Origin: Thermomonospora echinospora
Lineage (GTDB): Bacteria > Actinomycetota > Actinomycetes > Streptosporangiales > Streptosporangiaceae
NCBI RefSeq assembly: GCF_900108175.1
Contig: NZ_FNVO01000034.1
Coordinates: 1 to 57,660 of the forward strand
Direction: 5' to 3'
DNA: 57,660 nucleotides
Shown here: one piece after another, positions 8,701 to 15,987 of the stretch
Numbering within the stretch: position 1 is the stretch's first letter
Layout of the letters: each line of letters starts with the position of its first letter
Program-made: the position numbers and the translations under genes
Notes under the pieces: model-generated
Database searches by the model: none
The model's input: only the letters and a program-made list of their open reading frames with translations
What the model was told of the DNA's origin: nothing

Positions 8701-8943
8701 ATGACCACCGCTGACGAAAATCACGCCTCTGCTGAGCTGCTGCTCGGCGGCTGGTACACGACTGAACAACTCGCTGAAATAATTGGAGTCGACCCGTCCA
8801 CCCTTCGGCGCTGGCGAACTTCGAACCCCGTCCAAGGACCCCCCTTCGTGCGGATGTCCGGAGCGGTCACCCGCTACAGCGTGCTCGATGTCGAGCGCTG
8901 GCTGGCCAACCGCCGCATTGACCCCAGAGAGGCTGATACGTGA
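8701..8943 (+). CDS. xis: Excisionase (Xis), MerR/HTH-type
   Basis: The 80-residue protein has a single winged helix-turn-helix. WYTTEQLAEIIGVDPSTLRRW is the recognition part and GPPFVRMSGAVTRYSVLDVERWL the wing and final helix. It would bend attachment-site DNA and bias the neighbouring integrase toward excision. The ATG at 8701 follows GCAGGAGATGACAGC. Its stop (8941-8943) overlaps the integrase GTG at 8940 by four bases, so the two genes are translationally coupled. It appears complete; size and context are typical for actinomycete integrative elements. Confidence 0.85.
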   Translation: MTTADENHASAELLLGGWYTTEQLAEIIGVDPSTLRRWRTSNPVQGPPFVRMSGAVTRYSVLDVERWLANRRIDPREADT

Positions 8944-10148
8944 CCTATCAGGAGATGCCCCCCATCGGTGTATCGCTGTCGGTCGACATCGAACACCGGC
9001 CGGACCGCCGGCTTCCCTACCGCGCCCGGGTGCGCTGGACCGACCCGGGCACGAAGCGACGGCGCTCCAAATCCGAAGCGGTGGAAACCATCGAGGCGGC
9101 GCAAGCCTGGATCGACACCCTGCAACGGGCCGCCCAAGCGGGCATCGACCCCATGACCGCCACGATGGCCCTCGCGGCCTACGGCGAGACCGTGATGCCC
9201 CTGGCCCTTCGTGGCCTGGAAAGCAAGACCCTGGATCCCTACCTGGCGGGCTGGCGCAAACGCGTCGTTCCAGCGCTGGGGCATCTTCCCGTCCGGATGA
9301 TCACGAACGGAGCCGTTGACCGGACCGTTCACGCCTGGATCGCCGATGAGTGCGGACGCTCCACGGTCAAGAACAGCCTGGCGGTCCTGGTGCGGGTCAT
9401 GGAACAGGCGGTGCGCGACGGCATCATCGACCGCAACCCGGCCCGCATCACCGGCTGGCAGCGCCACTACAAACAAGCCGAAGACGAACTGGACGACCCC
9501 CGCTCCCTGGCCCTATCGGACTGGGAAGCGCTCGTCACCCTCGCTGACGCTCTCGTGGAGCGATCCGCCGACCGCTACCCGGGCTGGGGTGATGTGGTCC
9601 TGTTCTCCGCCAGCACCGCCGCCCGCATCGGCGAGGTGTCCGGTGTCCGGACCCGCGACATCGACCGCGACAACTGGATGTGGACGGTCCGACGGCAGAC
9701 CACCCCCAGCCCCGGCGGCCTGGTCGACAAGGGCACCAAGGGCAAGCGCGCCCGCACCATCCCACTGATCGAGGAAATCCGCGACCTGGTCATCCGCCGT
9801 CTCGACGCCGCTGGCGACGATCCTGACGCGCGCCTGTTCACCGGCCCACGCGGTGGCCGCATCACCACGGCGATCCTGCGGGACGCCACCCACTGGGACG
9901 AGGTCGTCACCCGGCTCGGGTACGAGCATCTGCGCCGTCATGACCTGCGGCACACCGGTCTGACGTGGATGGCCGATGCCGGGATTCCGGTGCACGTCCT
10001 CCGAAAGATTGCCGGACACGGCTCGCTGACCACCACTCAGCGCTACCTGCATCCGGATGTCCGCTCGATCACCGCCGCCGGCAAGGCCCTGAGCGACCAC
10101 CTCAGCGTCCGTAGGTCCCCAAGTGGTCCCCGGCTCAAGGTCGTCTAG
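8940..10148 (+). CDS. int: Tyrosine-recombinase integrase of the element
   Basis: This 402-residue site-specific recombinase reads toward the tRNA-Pro gene, its probable attachment site. An N-terminal arm-type segment (residues 10-60) is followed by a core-binding domain (about 65-170) and a catalytic domain. The active-site set is complete: Arg229 in STAARIGE, Lys in the 264-269 turn, His334 and Arg337 in HDLRH, His360 in KIAGH, and the nucleophile Tyr369 in QRYLHPD. The GTG start at 8940 overlaps the xis stop. It is the only intact recombinase in the left 10 kb, so excision may remain possible if a left attachment site survives outside the window. Confidence 0.92.
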   Translation: MTYQEMPPIGVSLSVDIEHRPDRRLPYRARVRWTDPGTKRRRSKSEAVETIEAAQAWIDTLQRAAQAGIDPMTATMALAAYGETVMPLALRGLESKTLDPYLAGWRKRVVPALGHLPVRMITNGAVDRTVHAWIADECGRSTVKNSLAVLVRVMEQAVRDGIIDRNPARITGWQRHYKQAEDELDDPRSLALSDWEALVTLADALVERSADRYPGWGDVVLFSASTAARIGEVSGVRTRDIDRDNWMWTVRRQTTPSPGGLVDKGTKGKRARTIPLIEEIRDLVIRRLDAAGDDPDARLFTGPRGGRITTAILRDATHWDEVVTRLGYEHLRRHDLRHTGLTWMADAGIPVHVLRKIAGHGSLTTTQRYLHPDVRSITAAGKALSDHLSVRRSPSGPRLKVV

Positions 10149-10178
10149 CCGCTCGGTCTGACTCGAACACCCAAAGCG

Positions 10179-10220
10179 AAGGCCCGTTGACCAGGCTTTT
10201 CGCCTCGTTCAACGGGCCTT
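10179..10220. terminator. Bidirectional terminator between int and tRNA-Pro
   Basis: A perfect 12-bp stem, AAGGCCCGTTGA (10179-10190) and TCAACGGGCCTT (10209-10220), encloses an 18-base loop that itself holds a small hairpin. It lies 31 bases after the int stop and 9 bases beyond the tRNA 3' end, so it could end transcripts from both sides. Confidence 0.7.
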
Positions 10221-10228
10221 GCTCACCG

Positions 10229-10302
<74 letters not shown>

Positions 10303-10411
10303 GTGCCTGCCGCAGCAGGCGTGACTACCTTAGCGCAGTCGGAGGGTTGGTGCGTACCTAGATCGCGGCACATGGGTGGCCGGGGTGGGTGGGGGCTGGT
10401 AGGCATGGCGG

Positions 10412-11452
10412 GTGCCTTCCTTGACGTTGCGCGGGCTGGTGGCCTTGTCGGTGGCGGTGCTCGGGATGGGCATGTGCGGGTGTACGGAGAAGGGGGAGCC
10501 GCACGCCGGGCCGGGGGGAGTGGCGAAGGCGGGGACGACGAGGCCGGAGCCTTCGCGGACGGTGGGGCGGCGGGTGGTGCCGCGGGTGCCCAAGGGGGTG
10601 CGGGCCGGCTACATGGTGTTCGACCGGGAGACCGGGAAGGTGACGGCGCAGCACAACGCGCACGGCACGGTGCGGTCGGCCTCGGTGGTGAAGATCCTGA
10701 TCGCGCTGGATCATCTGGAACGTAGTGGTGGGCGGGCGGTGCCGGCCGGGGATCTGGCGCTGTTGCGGGGGATGCTGCGGTCCAGTGACGACGGGGCGGC
10801 GACGGCCTTGTGGAACCGTGGGGGGCGCGGGGCGATCGTCACGCGGATGGTGCGGCGGCTCCGGCTGGCCGACACGGCGCCGCCGCCGGCGTCGCGGCCG
10901 GGGTACTGGGGGTACACCGCGATCAGCGCGTACGACGTGGTGAAGACGTACCGCTATCTGCTGGAGAAGGCGCCTGAGAGGACCCGGCGGTTTGTGCTGG
11001 GGGAGTTGCGCAGGGCGACCCGGTGCGGCAAGGACGGGTTCGACCAGTACTTCGGGATCCCTCGGGCGCTGCCACGGCCGTGGGCGGTCAAGCAGGGGTG
11101 GTCCGGATTCGGGACGGTGCCGGACGAGCCCTGCGGCGGGGCGACGGCGAACGGGCTGCGGCTGCGGCCGATGGCGGGTGCGGAGCCTGGAGCGATGGCG
11201 GCACCGGAGCCTGGGCTGAGGCCCGAGCCGGTCTCTGCCGCCGGGCCGGGAGCGGTGGCGGCGCCGGGAGCGGCGGCGGCGCCCGATCTGGGGCTGGGGC
11301 GTCCGGTGCTGCACACCACCGGGACGGTGGGGGAGGGCGACCGCCGGATCGTGGTGGTGCTGACCCTGCATCCGGCGGGCGGCTCGTTCCGGATGGCCGC
11401 GACCCGGTTGACCGAGCTGACCGGACAGGTGTTCCGGGCGGGCGGGGGCTGA
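10412..11452 (+). CDS. Exported beta-lactamase-fold serine hydrolase (probable lipoprotein)
   Basis: The 346-residue product has a hydrophobic N-terminus (residues 5-22) ending in GMGMCGC, a probable lipobox, so it is likely anchored on the outer face of the membrane. A class A beta-lactamase/D,D-peptidase fold follows: the SxxK nucleophile motif in SASVVKIL, a later SSDDGA block in the SDN position, and KQGWSG in place of KTG. About 45 residues rich in Ala/Pro/Gly/Glu (around 11180-11300) interrupt the fold before the last strand HTTGTVGEGDRRIVVVLTL. The start is GTG at 10412. It may act on peptidoglycan or be a non-lactamase relative; the changed motifs argue against a classic beta-lactamase. 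Confidence 0.6.
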   Translation: MPSLTLRGLVALSVAVLGMGMCGCTEKGEPHAGPGGVAKAGTTRPEPSRTVGRRVVPRVPKGVRAGYMVFDRETGKVTAQHNAHGTVRSASVVKILIALDHLERSGGRAVPAGDLALLRGMLRSSDDGAATALWNRGGRGAIVTRMVRRLRLADTAPPPASRPGYWGYTAISAYDVVKTYRYLLEKAPERTRRFVLGELRRATRCGKDGFDQYFGIPRALPRPWAVKQGWSGFGTVPDEPCGGATANGLRLRPMAGAEPGAMAAPEPGLRPEPVSAAGPGAVAAPGAAAAPDLGLGRPVLHTTGTVGEGDRRIVVVLTLHPAGGSFRMAATRLTELTGQVFRAGGG

Positions 11453-11617
11453 TCTCCGGCGCCTCCGGCGACCTCCGGAGGCTGTGGGCGACGCGGGCGT
11501 CGTCGGCATCGCGGGCGCCGCGCGATCCTCGCCGAGGACACGGACGAGGACAAGGGCGGGGGCTGGCCGGCCGGGGCCAACCGCGACCTGCGGGTGTGTT
11601 CCGTCGCTGTTGCCCGA

Positions 11618-11636
11618 TTGTTATTGCTCGCAACAA
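11618..11636. promoter_or_regulatory. Candidate ROK-repressor operator, copy 1
   Basis: TTGTTATTGCTCGCAACAA is a 19-bp partial palindrome (TTGTT/AACAA arms). It shares the pattern wTGTTrN7cAACAw with copy 2, 62 bp downstream, and stands ahead of an operon that encodes its own ROK regulator. Confidence 0.5.
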
Positions 11637-11679
11637 ACCCGGGGCTCGTACCCCCTGGCGATGCTGGTCGCGACGACAT

Positions 11680-11698
11680 ATGTTGCGGGGCACAACAT
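11680..11698. promoter_or_regulatory. Candidate ROK-repressor operator, copy 2
   Basis: ATGTTGCGGGGCACAACAT is a 19-bp palindrome with perfect 6-bp arms (ATGTTG/CAACAT). It has the same geometry as copy 1. Centre-to-centre distance is 62 bp, about six helical turns, which suits cooperative binding. Confidence 0.55.
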
Positions 11699-11811
11699 TT
11701 CGACCGGTGGTCCGCGACCCGGCCCACCGTGCGACGCGCGTTGCGAACACGTCCGGGAACCACCCCTGCGGCCACCACCCCGTGGTCGCCTTCCAGAAAG
11801 GACCCGTGCAG

Positions 11812-12897
11812 ATGCGCAAGGGCATCCTCAGCGTCGCCGCGATCTCCGTGGTGGCGGCCCTCACCCTCACCGCCTGCGGGGACGACTCCGGCGATGACGC
11901 CGAGGGCGGCCAGGTCGGCGCCGTCAAGGGCAAGGTCGGCGTGATCCTGCCCGACACCAAGTCCTCGGCCCGCTACGAGAGCTTCGACCGGCCCTACCTG
12001 GCGGAGGCGTTCAAGGCCGCCGGCGTGCAGTACGACATCCAGAACGCCGAGGGGTCCGCCCAGCGGTTCCAGACCATCGCCGACCAGATGATCACCAGCG
12101 GGGTGACCGTGCTGCTGATCGACGGCATCGACTCCAACTCGGCCGCCGCGGTGACCCGCAAGGCCCAGCAGCAGGGCGTCAAGACCATCGACTACGACCG
12201 GCTGACCCTGGGCGGCGTGTCGGACTACTACGTCTCCTTCGACAACGTGAAGGTCGGTGAGGAGCTCGGCAAGGGCCTGCAGAAGTGCCTGGGTGACAAG
12301 GACGCCAACATCGTCTACCTGAACGGCGCGCCCACCGACAACAACGCCACCCTGTTCGCCCAGGGCGCCCACTCGGTGCTCGACAAGGTGTCCGGCTACA
12401 AGAAGGTCGCCGAGCAGGCCGTGCCCGGCTGGGACAACCAGCGCGGCGCCACCATTTTCGAGCAGATGTGGACCCAGCAGAACGGCAAGATCGACGGCGT
12501 GCTGGCCGCCAACGACGGGCTCGGCAACGCCGCGGTGTCCATCCTCAAGAAGAACAAGGTGGCCGGCAAGGTCCCGGTGACCGGCCAGGACGCCACCCTG
12601 CAGGGCCTGCAGAACGTGCTGGACGGCACCCAGTGCATGACCGTCTACAAGCCGATCAAGCAGCAGGCCGACGCCGCCGCCAAGCTGGCGATCTCGCTGC
12701 TCAAGGGCGAGAAGGCCGAGACCAACGGCACCACCAAGGACACCGAGGGCAACCGTGACGTCCCCTCGGTGCTGCTCACCCCGATCGGGATCTTCAAGGA
12801 CAACGTCAAGCAGGTCGTCGACGACGGCTTCGTGAAGCAGGAAGAGCTCTGCGCGGGCGACTACGCCGACAAGTGCAAGGAAGCCGGCATTCAGTGA
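11812..12897 (+). CDS. Sugar ABC transporter substrate-binding lipoprotein (XylF/ribose-binding type)
   Basis: The 361-residue protein begins with a signal peptide and lipobox, AALTLTAC (residues about 13-20), so it is a lipid-anchored receptor outside the membrane. The mature part is a type I periplasmic-binding fold: GKVGVILPDTKSSARYESFD, then QRFQTIADQMITSGVTVLLI, VLAANDGLGNAAVSIL and VPVTGQDATLQGLQNV, all typical of xylose- and ribose-type receptors. The ATG at 11812 lies 9 bases after AAAGGA; GTG at 11806 is a second in-frame choice. It opens an operon with ATPase, permease, second ATPase and ROK regulator. D-xylose or a related pentose is the likely ligand, but the sequence alone does not settle it. 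Confidence 0.88.
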   Translation: MRKGILSVAAISVVAALTLTACGDDSGDDAEGGQVGAVKGKVGVILPDTKSSARYESFDRPYLAEAFKAAGVQYDIQNAEGSAQRFQTIADQMITSGVTVLLIDGIDSNSAAAVTRKAQQQGVKTIDYDRLTLGGVSDYYVSFDNVKVGEELGKGLQKCLGDKDANIVYLNGAPTDNNATLFAQGAHSVLDKVSGYKKVAEQAVPGWDNQRGATIFEQMWTQQNGKIDGVLAANDGLGNAAVSILKKNKVAGKVPVTGQDATLQGLQNVLDGTQCMTVYKPIKQQADAAAKLAISLLKGEKAETNGTTKDTEGNRDVPSVLLTPIGIFKDNVKQVVDDGFVKQEELCAGDYADKCKEAGIQ

Positions 12898-12904
12898 CCG
12901 GCCC

Positions 12905-12937
12905 GGGGCGCCCGCGCTCACAAGGCGCGGGCGCCCC
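12905..12937 (+). terminator. Intercistronic hairpin after the binding-protein gene
   Basis: GGGGCGCCCGCGC (12905-12917) pairs perfectly with GCGCGGGCGCCCC (12925-12937) around a 7-base loop. No T-tract follows. It probably protects the receptor mRNA or partly stops transcription, so that more receptor than ATPase is made. Confidence 0.65.
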
Positions 12938-12960
12938 TCGGCTCGTCCGAGAGGAGCACA

Positions 12961-13746
12961 GTGGCTGACAAGGCGACCCCGGTACTTCAGCTGACCGGGG
13001 TGAACAAGAGCTTCGGCGCGGTGAAGGTCCTGCACGACGTGGACTTCGCCGTGTACCCCGGGCAGGTGACCGCACTGGTCGGCGACAACGGCGCCGGCAA
13101 GTCCACGCTCATCAAGTGCATCGCGGGGATCCATCCGGTCGACTCCGGGCAGTTCTTCTTCGAGGGCCGCCCGGTCGCGATCGGCGGTCCCCGGGAGGCC
13201 GCCGCGCTCGGTATCGAGGTCGTCTACCAGGACCTCGCGCTGGCCGACAACCTGGACATCGTGCAGAACATGTTCCTGGGCCGCGAACGCACCCGCGGGG
13301 TCGTCCTGGACGAGGCATCCATGGAGGAGTCGGCCAGGCAGACCCTGTCCCGGCTGTCGGTGCGCACCGTCAAGTCGGTGCGCCAGATGGTGGCGAGCCT
13401 GTCCGGCGGCCAGCGGCAGACCGTCGCCATCGCCAAGGCGGTGCTGTGGGAGTCCAAGGTGGTGATCCTGGACGAGCCGACCGCCGCGCTCGGCGTCGCG
13501 CAGACCCGGCAAGTGCTGGACCTGGTGCGGCGGCTGGCCGACACGGGCCACGCGGTGGTGCTGATCTCACACAACATGAACGATGTGTTCCAGGTCGCCG
13601 ACCGGATCACCGCCCTGTACCTGGGCCGGGTGGCCGCCCACGTCGAGCGCGCCGCCGTCACCTCGACCCAGGTGGTCGAGCTCATCACCGCGGGCCGGTC
13701 GGGGGACCTCGGTCTGGCCCCGACGACCGCCGAGAACACCCTGTGA
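12961..13746 (+). CDS. Sugar ABC transporter ATPase, single domain (first copy)
   Basis: The 261-residue ATPase belongs to the sugar-import class. Walker A is GDNGAGKST (residues about 41-49), the Q-loop is VYQDLAL, the signature is LSGGQRQ, Walker B is VVILDEPTAAL, and the switch His lies in LISHNMND. GTG 12961 follows GAGAGGAGCACA. RbsA/XylG/MglA-type importers usually use one protein with two ATPase domains of about 500 residues; this one has a single domain, as in FrcA. A close paralogue follows the permease at 15172. The permease begins 12 bases after its stop. All catalytic motifs look intact. Confidence 0.88.
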   Translation: MADKATPVLQLTGVNKSFGAVKVLHDVDFAVYPGQVTALVGDNGAGKSTLIKCIAGIHPVDSGQFFFEGRPVAIGGPREAAALGIEVVYQDLALADNLDIVQNMFLGRERTRGVVLDEASMEESARQTLSRLSVRTVKSVRQMVASLSGGQRQTVAIAKAVLWESKVVILDEPTAALGVAQTRQVLDLVRRLADTGHAVVLISHNMNDVFQVADRITALYLGRVAAHVERAAVTSTQVVELITAGRSGDLGLAPTTAENTL

Positions 13747-13758
13747 TCGGGACTGCTG

Positions 13759-15042
13759 ATGTCAACCCACTCCCACGAGCTCAAGGAGGCCGCCGTGCAG
13801 GTGGCTGACTCCGACTTCGCGATCGACCGGCGCGAGCACACCCTGTCCTCGGCCGTCCGCGACTACTGGACGCGGGTGCGCGCCGGGGAACTCGGCGCGC
13901 TGCCGTCGGTCTTCGGGCTGGTCGCGCTGATCCTGCTGTTCACCGTGCTGCGGCCGGAGACGTTCCTGTCCGAGCGCAACATCGCCAACCTGTTCGTGCA
14001 GGCCATGTCGGTGACGATCCTGGCGCTGGGCCTGGTGTTCGTGCTGCTGCTCGGCGAGATCGACCTGTCGGCCGGGGTGACCAGCGGGGTGTGCGCCGCG
14101 GTGATGGCCAAGCTGATGGTCGAGACCGGGCAGCCCTGGTACGTCGCCGTGCTCGCCGCGCTGGTCACCGGGCTGGTGATCGGCGCCGCTATCGGGTTGC
14201 TGGTGGCGGTGGTGCGAATACCGTCCTTCGTGGTGACGCTGGCGCTGTTCCTGGGCCTACAGGGCATCACGCTGCGGCTGATCGGCGAGGGCGGCACCGT
14301 CCCGGTGCGCGACGACGTCATCGTGGCGCTGGCCAACGACAACATGCCGATCTGGCTGGGCTGGACGCTGGCCGTGGTGTGCTCGGCCGGGTTCGCGGCC
14401 TCCCAGTTGCTGCGCTGGCGGCGGCAGCGGGCCCGTGGGCTGGCCGGACGGCCGCTGGGCCTGGTGCTGGCGCAGATCGCGGTGGTCGCCGCGGCGTTGC
14501 TGTTTGGCACCTTCCTGATGGGCCTGGACCGCGCGCCCAGCCCGCTGATCGTGCTGAACGGCGTCCCCTGGGGCGTGCCGGTGGTGGCGATCCTGGTGAT
14601 CGTGGCGACCTTCGTGCTGGGCCGTACCGTCTACGGCCGGCACGTGTACGCGGTGGGCGGCAACGCCGAGGCGGCCCGCCGGGCCGGGATCAACGTGACC
14701 GCCATCCGGATGTCGGTGTTCATGATCGCCTCCACGCTGGCCGCGGTGGCCGGCATGGTGGACGCCTCCCGACTGAACTCGGTTACCCCGGACGCCGGTG
14801 CCGGCAACGTCCTGCTGTACGCGGTCGGGGCCGCGGTGATCGGCGGCACCAGCCTGTTTGGCGGCAAGGGCCGGGCCATCGACGCGGTGCTGGGCGGCCT
14901 GGTGGTCTCGGTGATCGCCAACGGCCTCGGGCTGATGGGCGCGCAGGCGTACCTGAACATGCTCATCACCGGAGGGGTGCTGCTGTTCGCCGCGAGCATC
15001 GACGCGCTCGCCCGCCGCAGGCGCGCCGCCGCCGGGCGGTGA
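13759..15042 (+). CDS. Sugar ABC transporter permease (XylH/RbsC type)
   Basis: The 427-residue membrane protein has about ten hydrophobic segments. LFVQAMSVTILALGLVFVLL, followed by GEIDLSAG, is the hallmark of BPD_transp_2 sugar permeases, and VGGNAEAARRAGI is the cytoplasmic coupling loop that meets the ATPase. A 50-residue hydrophilic N-terminus precedes the first membrane segment. The middle has an Arg-rich cytoplasmic loop (LLRWRRQRARGLAGRP) also seen in xylose permeases. The start ATG is at 13759; a later start such as the GTG near 13797 is possible. It would pair with either or both of the flanking single-domain ATPases. Confidence 0.88.
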   Translation: MSTHSHELKEAAVQVADSDFAIDRREHTLSSAVRDYWTRVRAGELGALPSVFGLVALILLFTVLRPETFLSERNIANLFVQAMSVTILALGLVFVLLLGEIDLSAGVTSGVCAAVMAKLMVETGQPWYVAVLAALVTGLVIGAAIGLLVAVVRIPSFVVTLALFLGLQGITLRLIGEGGTVPVRDDVIVALANDNMPIWLGWTLAVVCSAGFAASQLLRWRRQRARGLAGRPLGLVLAQIAVVAAALLFGTFLMGLDRAPSPLIVLNGVPWGVPVVAILVIVATFVLGRTVYGRHVYAVGGNAEAARRAGINVTAIRMSVFMIASTLAAVAGMVDASRLNSVTPDAGAGNVLLYAVGAAVIGGTSLFGGKGRAIDAVLGGLVVSVIANGLGLMGAQAYLNMLITGGVLLFAASIDALARRRRAAAGR

Positions 15043-15111
15043 GGTGAGCCGGACGCACGGAGCCGACGGCCGGGCCGCCCCCGCGGGGAGGGCCCGGCTG
15101 GTAGGCTCACC
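15043..15111 (+). terminator. Nested hairpin between permease and second ATPase gene
   Basis: An outer stem GGTGAGCC (15043-15050)/GGCTCACC (15104-15111) encloses an inner GC-rich stem GCCGGGCC/GGCCCGGC with a GC loop. It starts directly after the permease stop and may attenuate transcription into the second ATPase gene. Confidence 0.6.
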
Positions 15112-15171
15112 GCGGCGGCGGGCGACCGCCTCAGCTCCTGGGATGAGGCGTCAGGTGGGGAGCCCTGCGAG

Positions 15172-15987
15172 ATGTCCGTGACACCCGTGCTCGACCTGCG
15201 CGGAGTCGGTAAGAGCTTCGGCCCGGTCCAGGTGCTGCACGACGTGGCCCTGTCGGCCTACGCCGGGGAGGTCACCGCGCTCGTCGGTGACAACGGGGCG
15301 GGCAAGTCCACGCTGGTCAAGTGCCTGGGCGGGATCCTGCCCATGGACAGTGGCGACTACCTGTTTGAGGGCCGCCGGGTACGGGTGAACAGCCCGCGCG
15401 AGGCCGCCGAACTGGGCATCGAGATCGTCCACCAGGACCTGGCGCTGTGCGAGAACCTCGACATCGTCCAGAACATGTTCCTGGGCCGCGAGTGGCGCAG
15501 CGGGCTGGTGCTGGACGAGCCGGCCATGGAGGAACTGGCCGCCCGCACCCTCACCGGCCTGTCGGTGCGTACCATCAAGTCGGTGCGGCAGCCGGTGTCC
15601 AGTCTGTCGGGCGGGCAGCGGCAGAGCGTGGCCATCGCCCGCGCCATGCTGTGGGACAGCAAGGTGGTGGTGCTCGACGAGCCGACCGCCGCGCTGGGCC
15701 TCGCGCAGACCCAGCAGGTGCTGGAGGTGGTGCGGCGGCTGGCCGACAAGGGCCGGGCCGTGGTGCTGATCTCGCACAACATGAACGACGTCTTCGCGGT
15801 GGCCGACCGGATCTGCGCGATGTTCCTCGGCAGCACGGTCGCCCAGGTCAGGGCGTCGGACGTGACGCACGCCCAGGTGGTGGAGCTGATCACCTCGGGC
15901 CGCGGCGCCGACGGCCCGTCCGGCGTGCCCGCCCGGATGAACGGCGTAGGTCGGGCCCGCCGGGGCGACGAAGCCGGACCGGGATGA
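15172..15987 (+). CDS. Sugar ABC transporter ATPase, single domain (second copy)
   Basis: The 271-residue ATPase is a close paralogue of the one at 12961, aligning almost end to end without gaps. It keeps Walker A GDNGAGKST (about 39-47), the Q-loop VHQDLAL, LSGGQRQ, Walker B VVVLDEPTAAL and the switch His in LISHNMND. The two may form a heterodimer that does the work of the usual fused two-domain ATPase, or serve two substrates. The C-terminal tail (about 25 residues, Gly/Arg-rich) is not shared with copy one. A 130-base gap with a hairpin separates it from the permease. Its stop overlaps the ROK start by four bases (ATGA). Confidence 0.87.
   Translation: MSVTPVLDLRGVGKSFGPVQVLHDVALSAYAGEVTALVGDNGAGKSTLVKCLGGILPMDSGDYLFEGRRVRVNSPREAAELGIEIVHQDLALCENLDIVQNMFLGREWRSGLVLDEPAMEELAARTLTGLSVRTIKSVRQPVSSLSGGQRQSVAIARAMLWDSKVVVLDEPTAALGLAQTQQVLEVVRRLADKGRAVVLISHNMNDVFAVADRICAMFLGSTVAQVRASDVTHAQVVELITSGRGADGPSGVPARMNGVGRARRGDEAGPG

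Larger units (their letters stand above)
11453..11811 (+). promoter_or_regulatory. 360-base control region of the sugar transporter operon
   Basis: No gene is seen. The right half holds two 19-bp palindromes (listed separately) at 11618-11636 and 11680-11698, and a further half-site pair TGTTGC (11608-11613)/GCAACA (11630-11635). The ribosome site AAAGGA is at 11797-11802. I could not place the promoter hexamers with confidence. Confidence 0.5.

Noticed and set aside
1-10228. Left attachment site (copy of the tRNA-Pro 3' end)
   Set aside because: I looked for a second copy of the tRNA 3' sequence (GGTTCAAATCCCGCCATCCC type) in this stretch and did not notice one; it is probably outside the window.
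10954-13551. 865-codon open frame on the minus strand
   Set aside because: It lies opposite the binding-protein and ATPase genes. Its product is a Gly/Val/Leu/His/Arg-rich antisense translation typical of high-GC DNA and has no domain.
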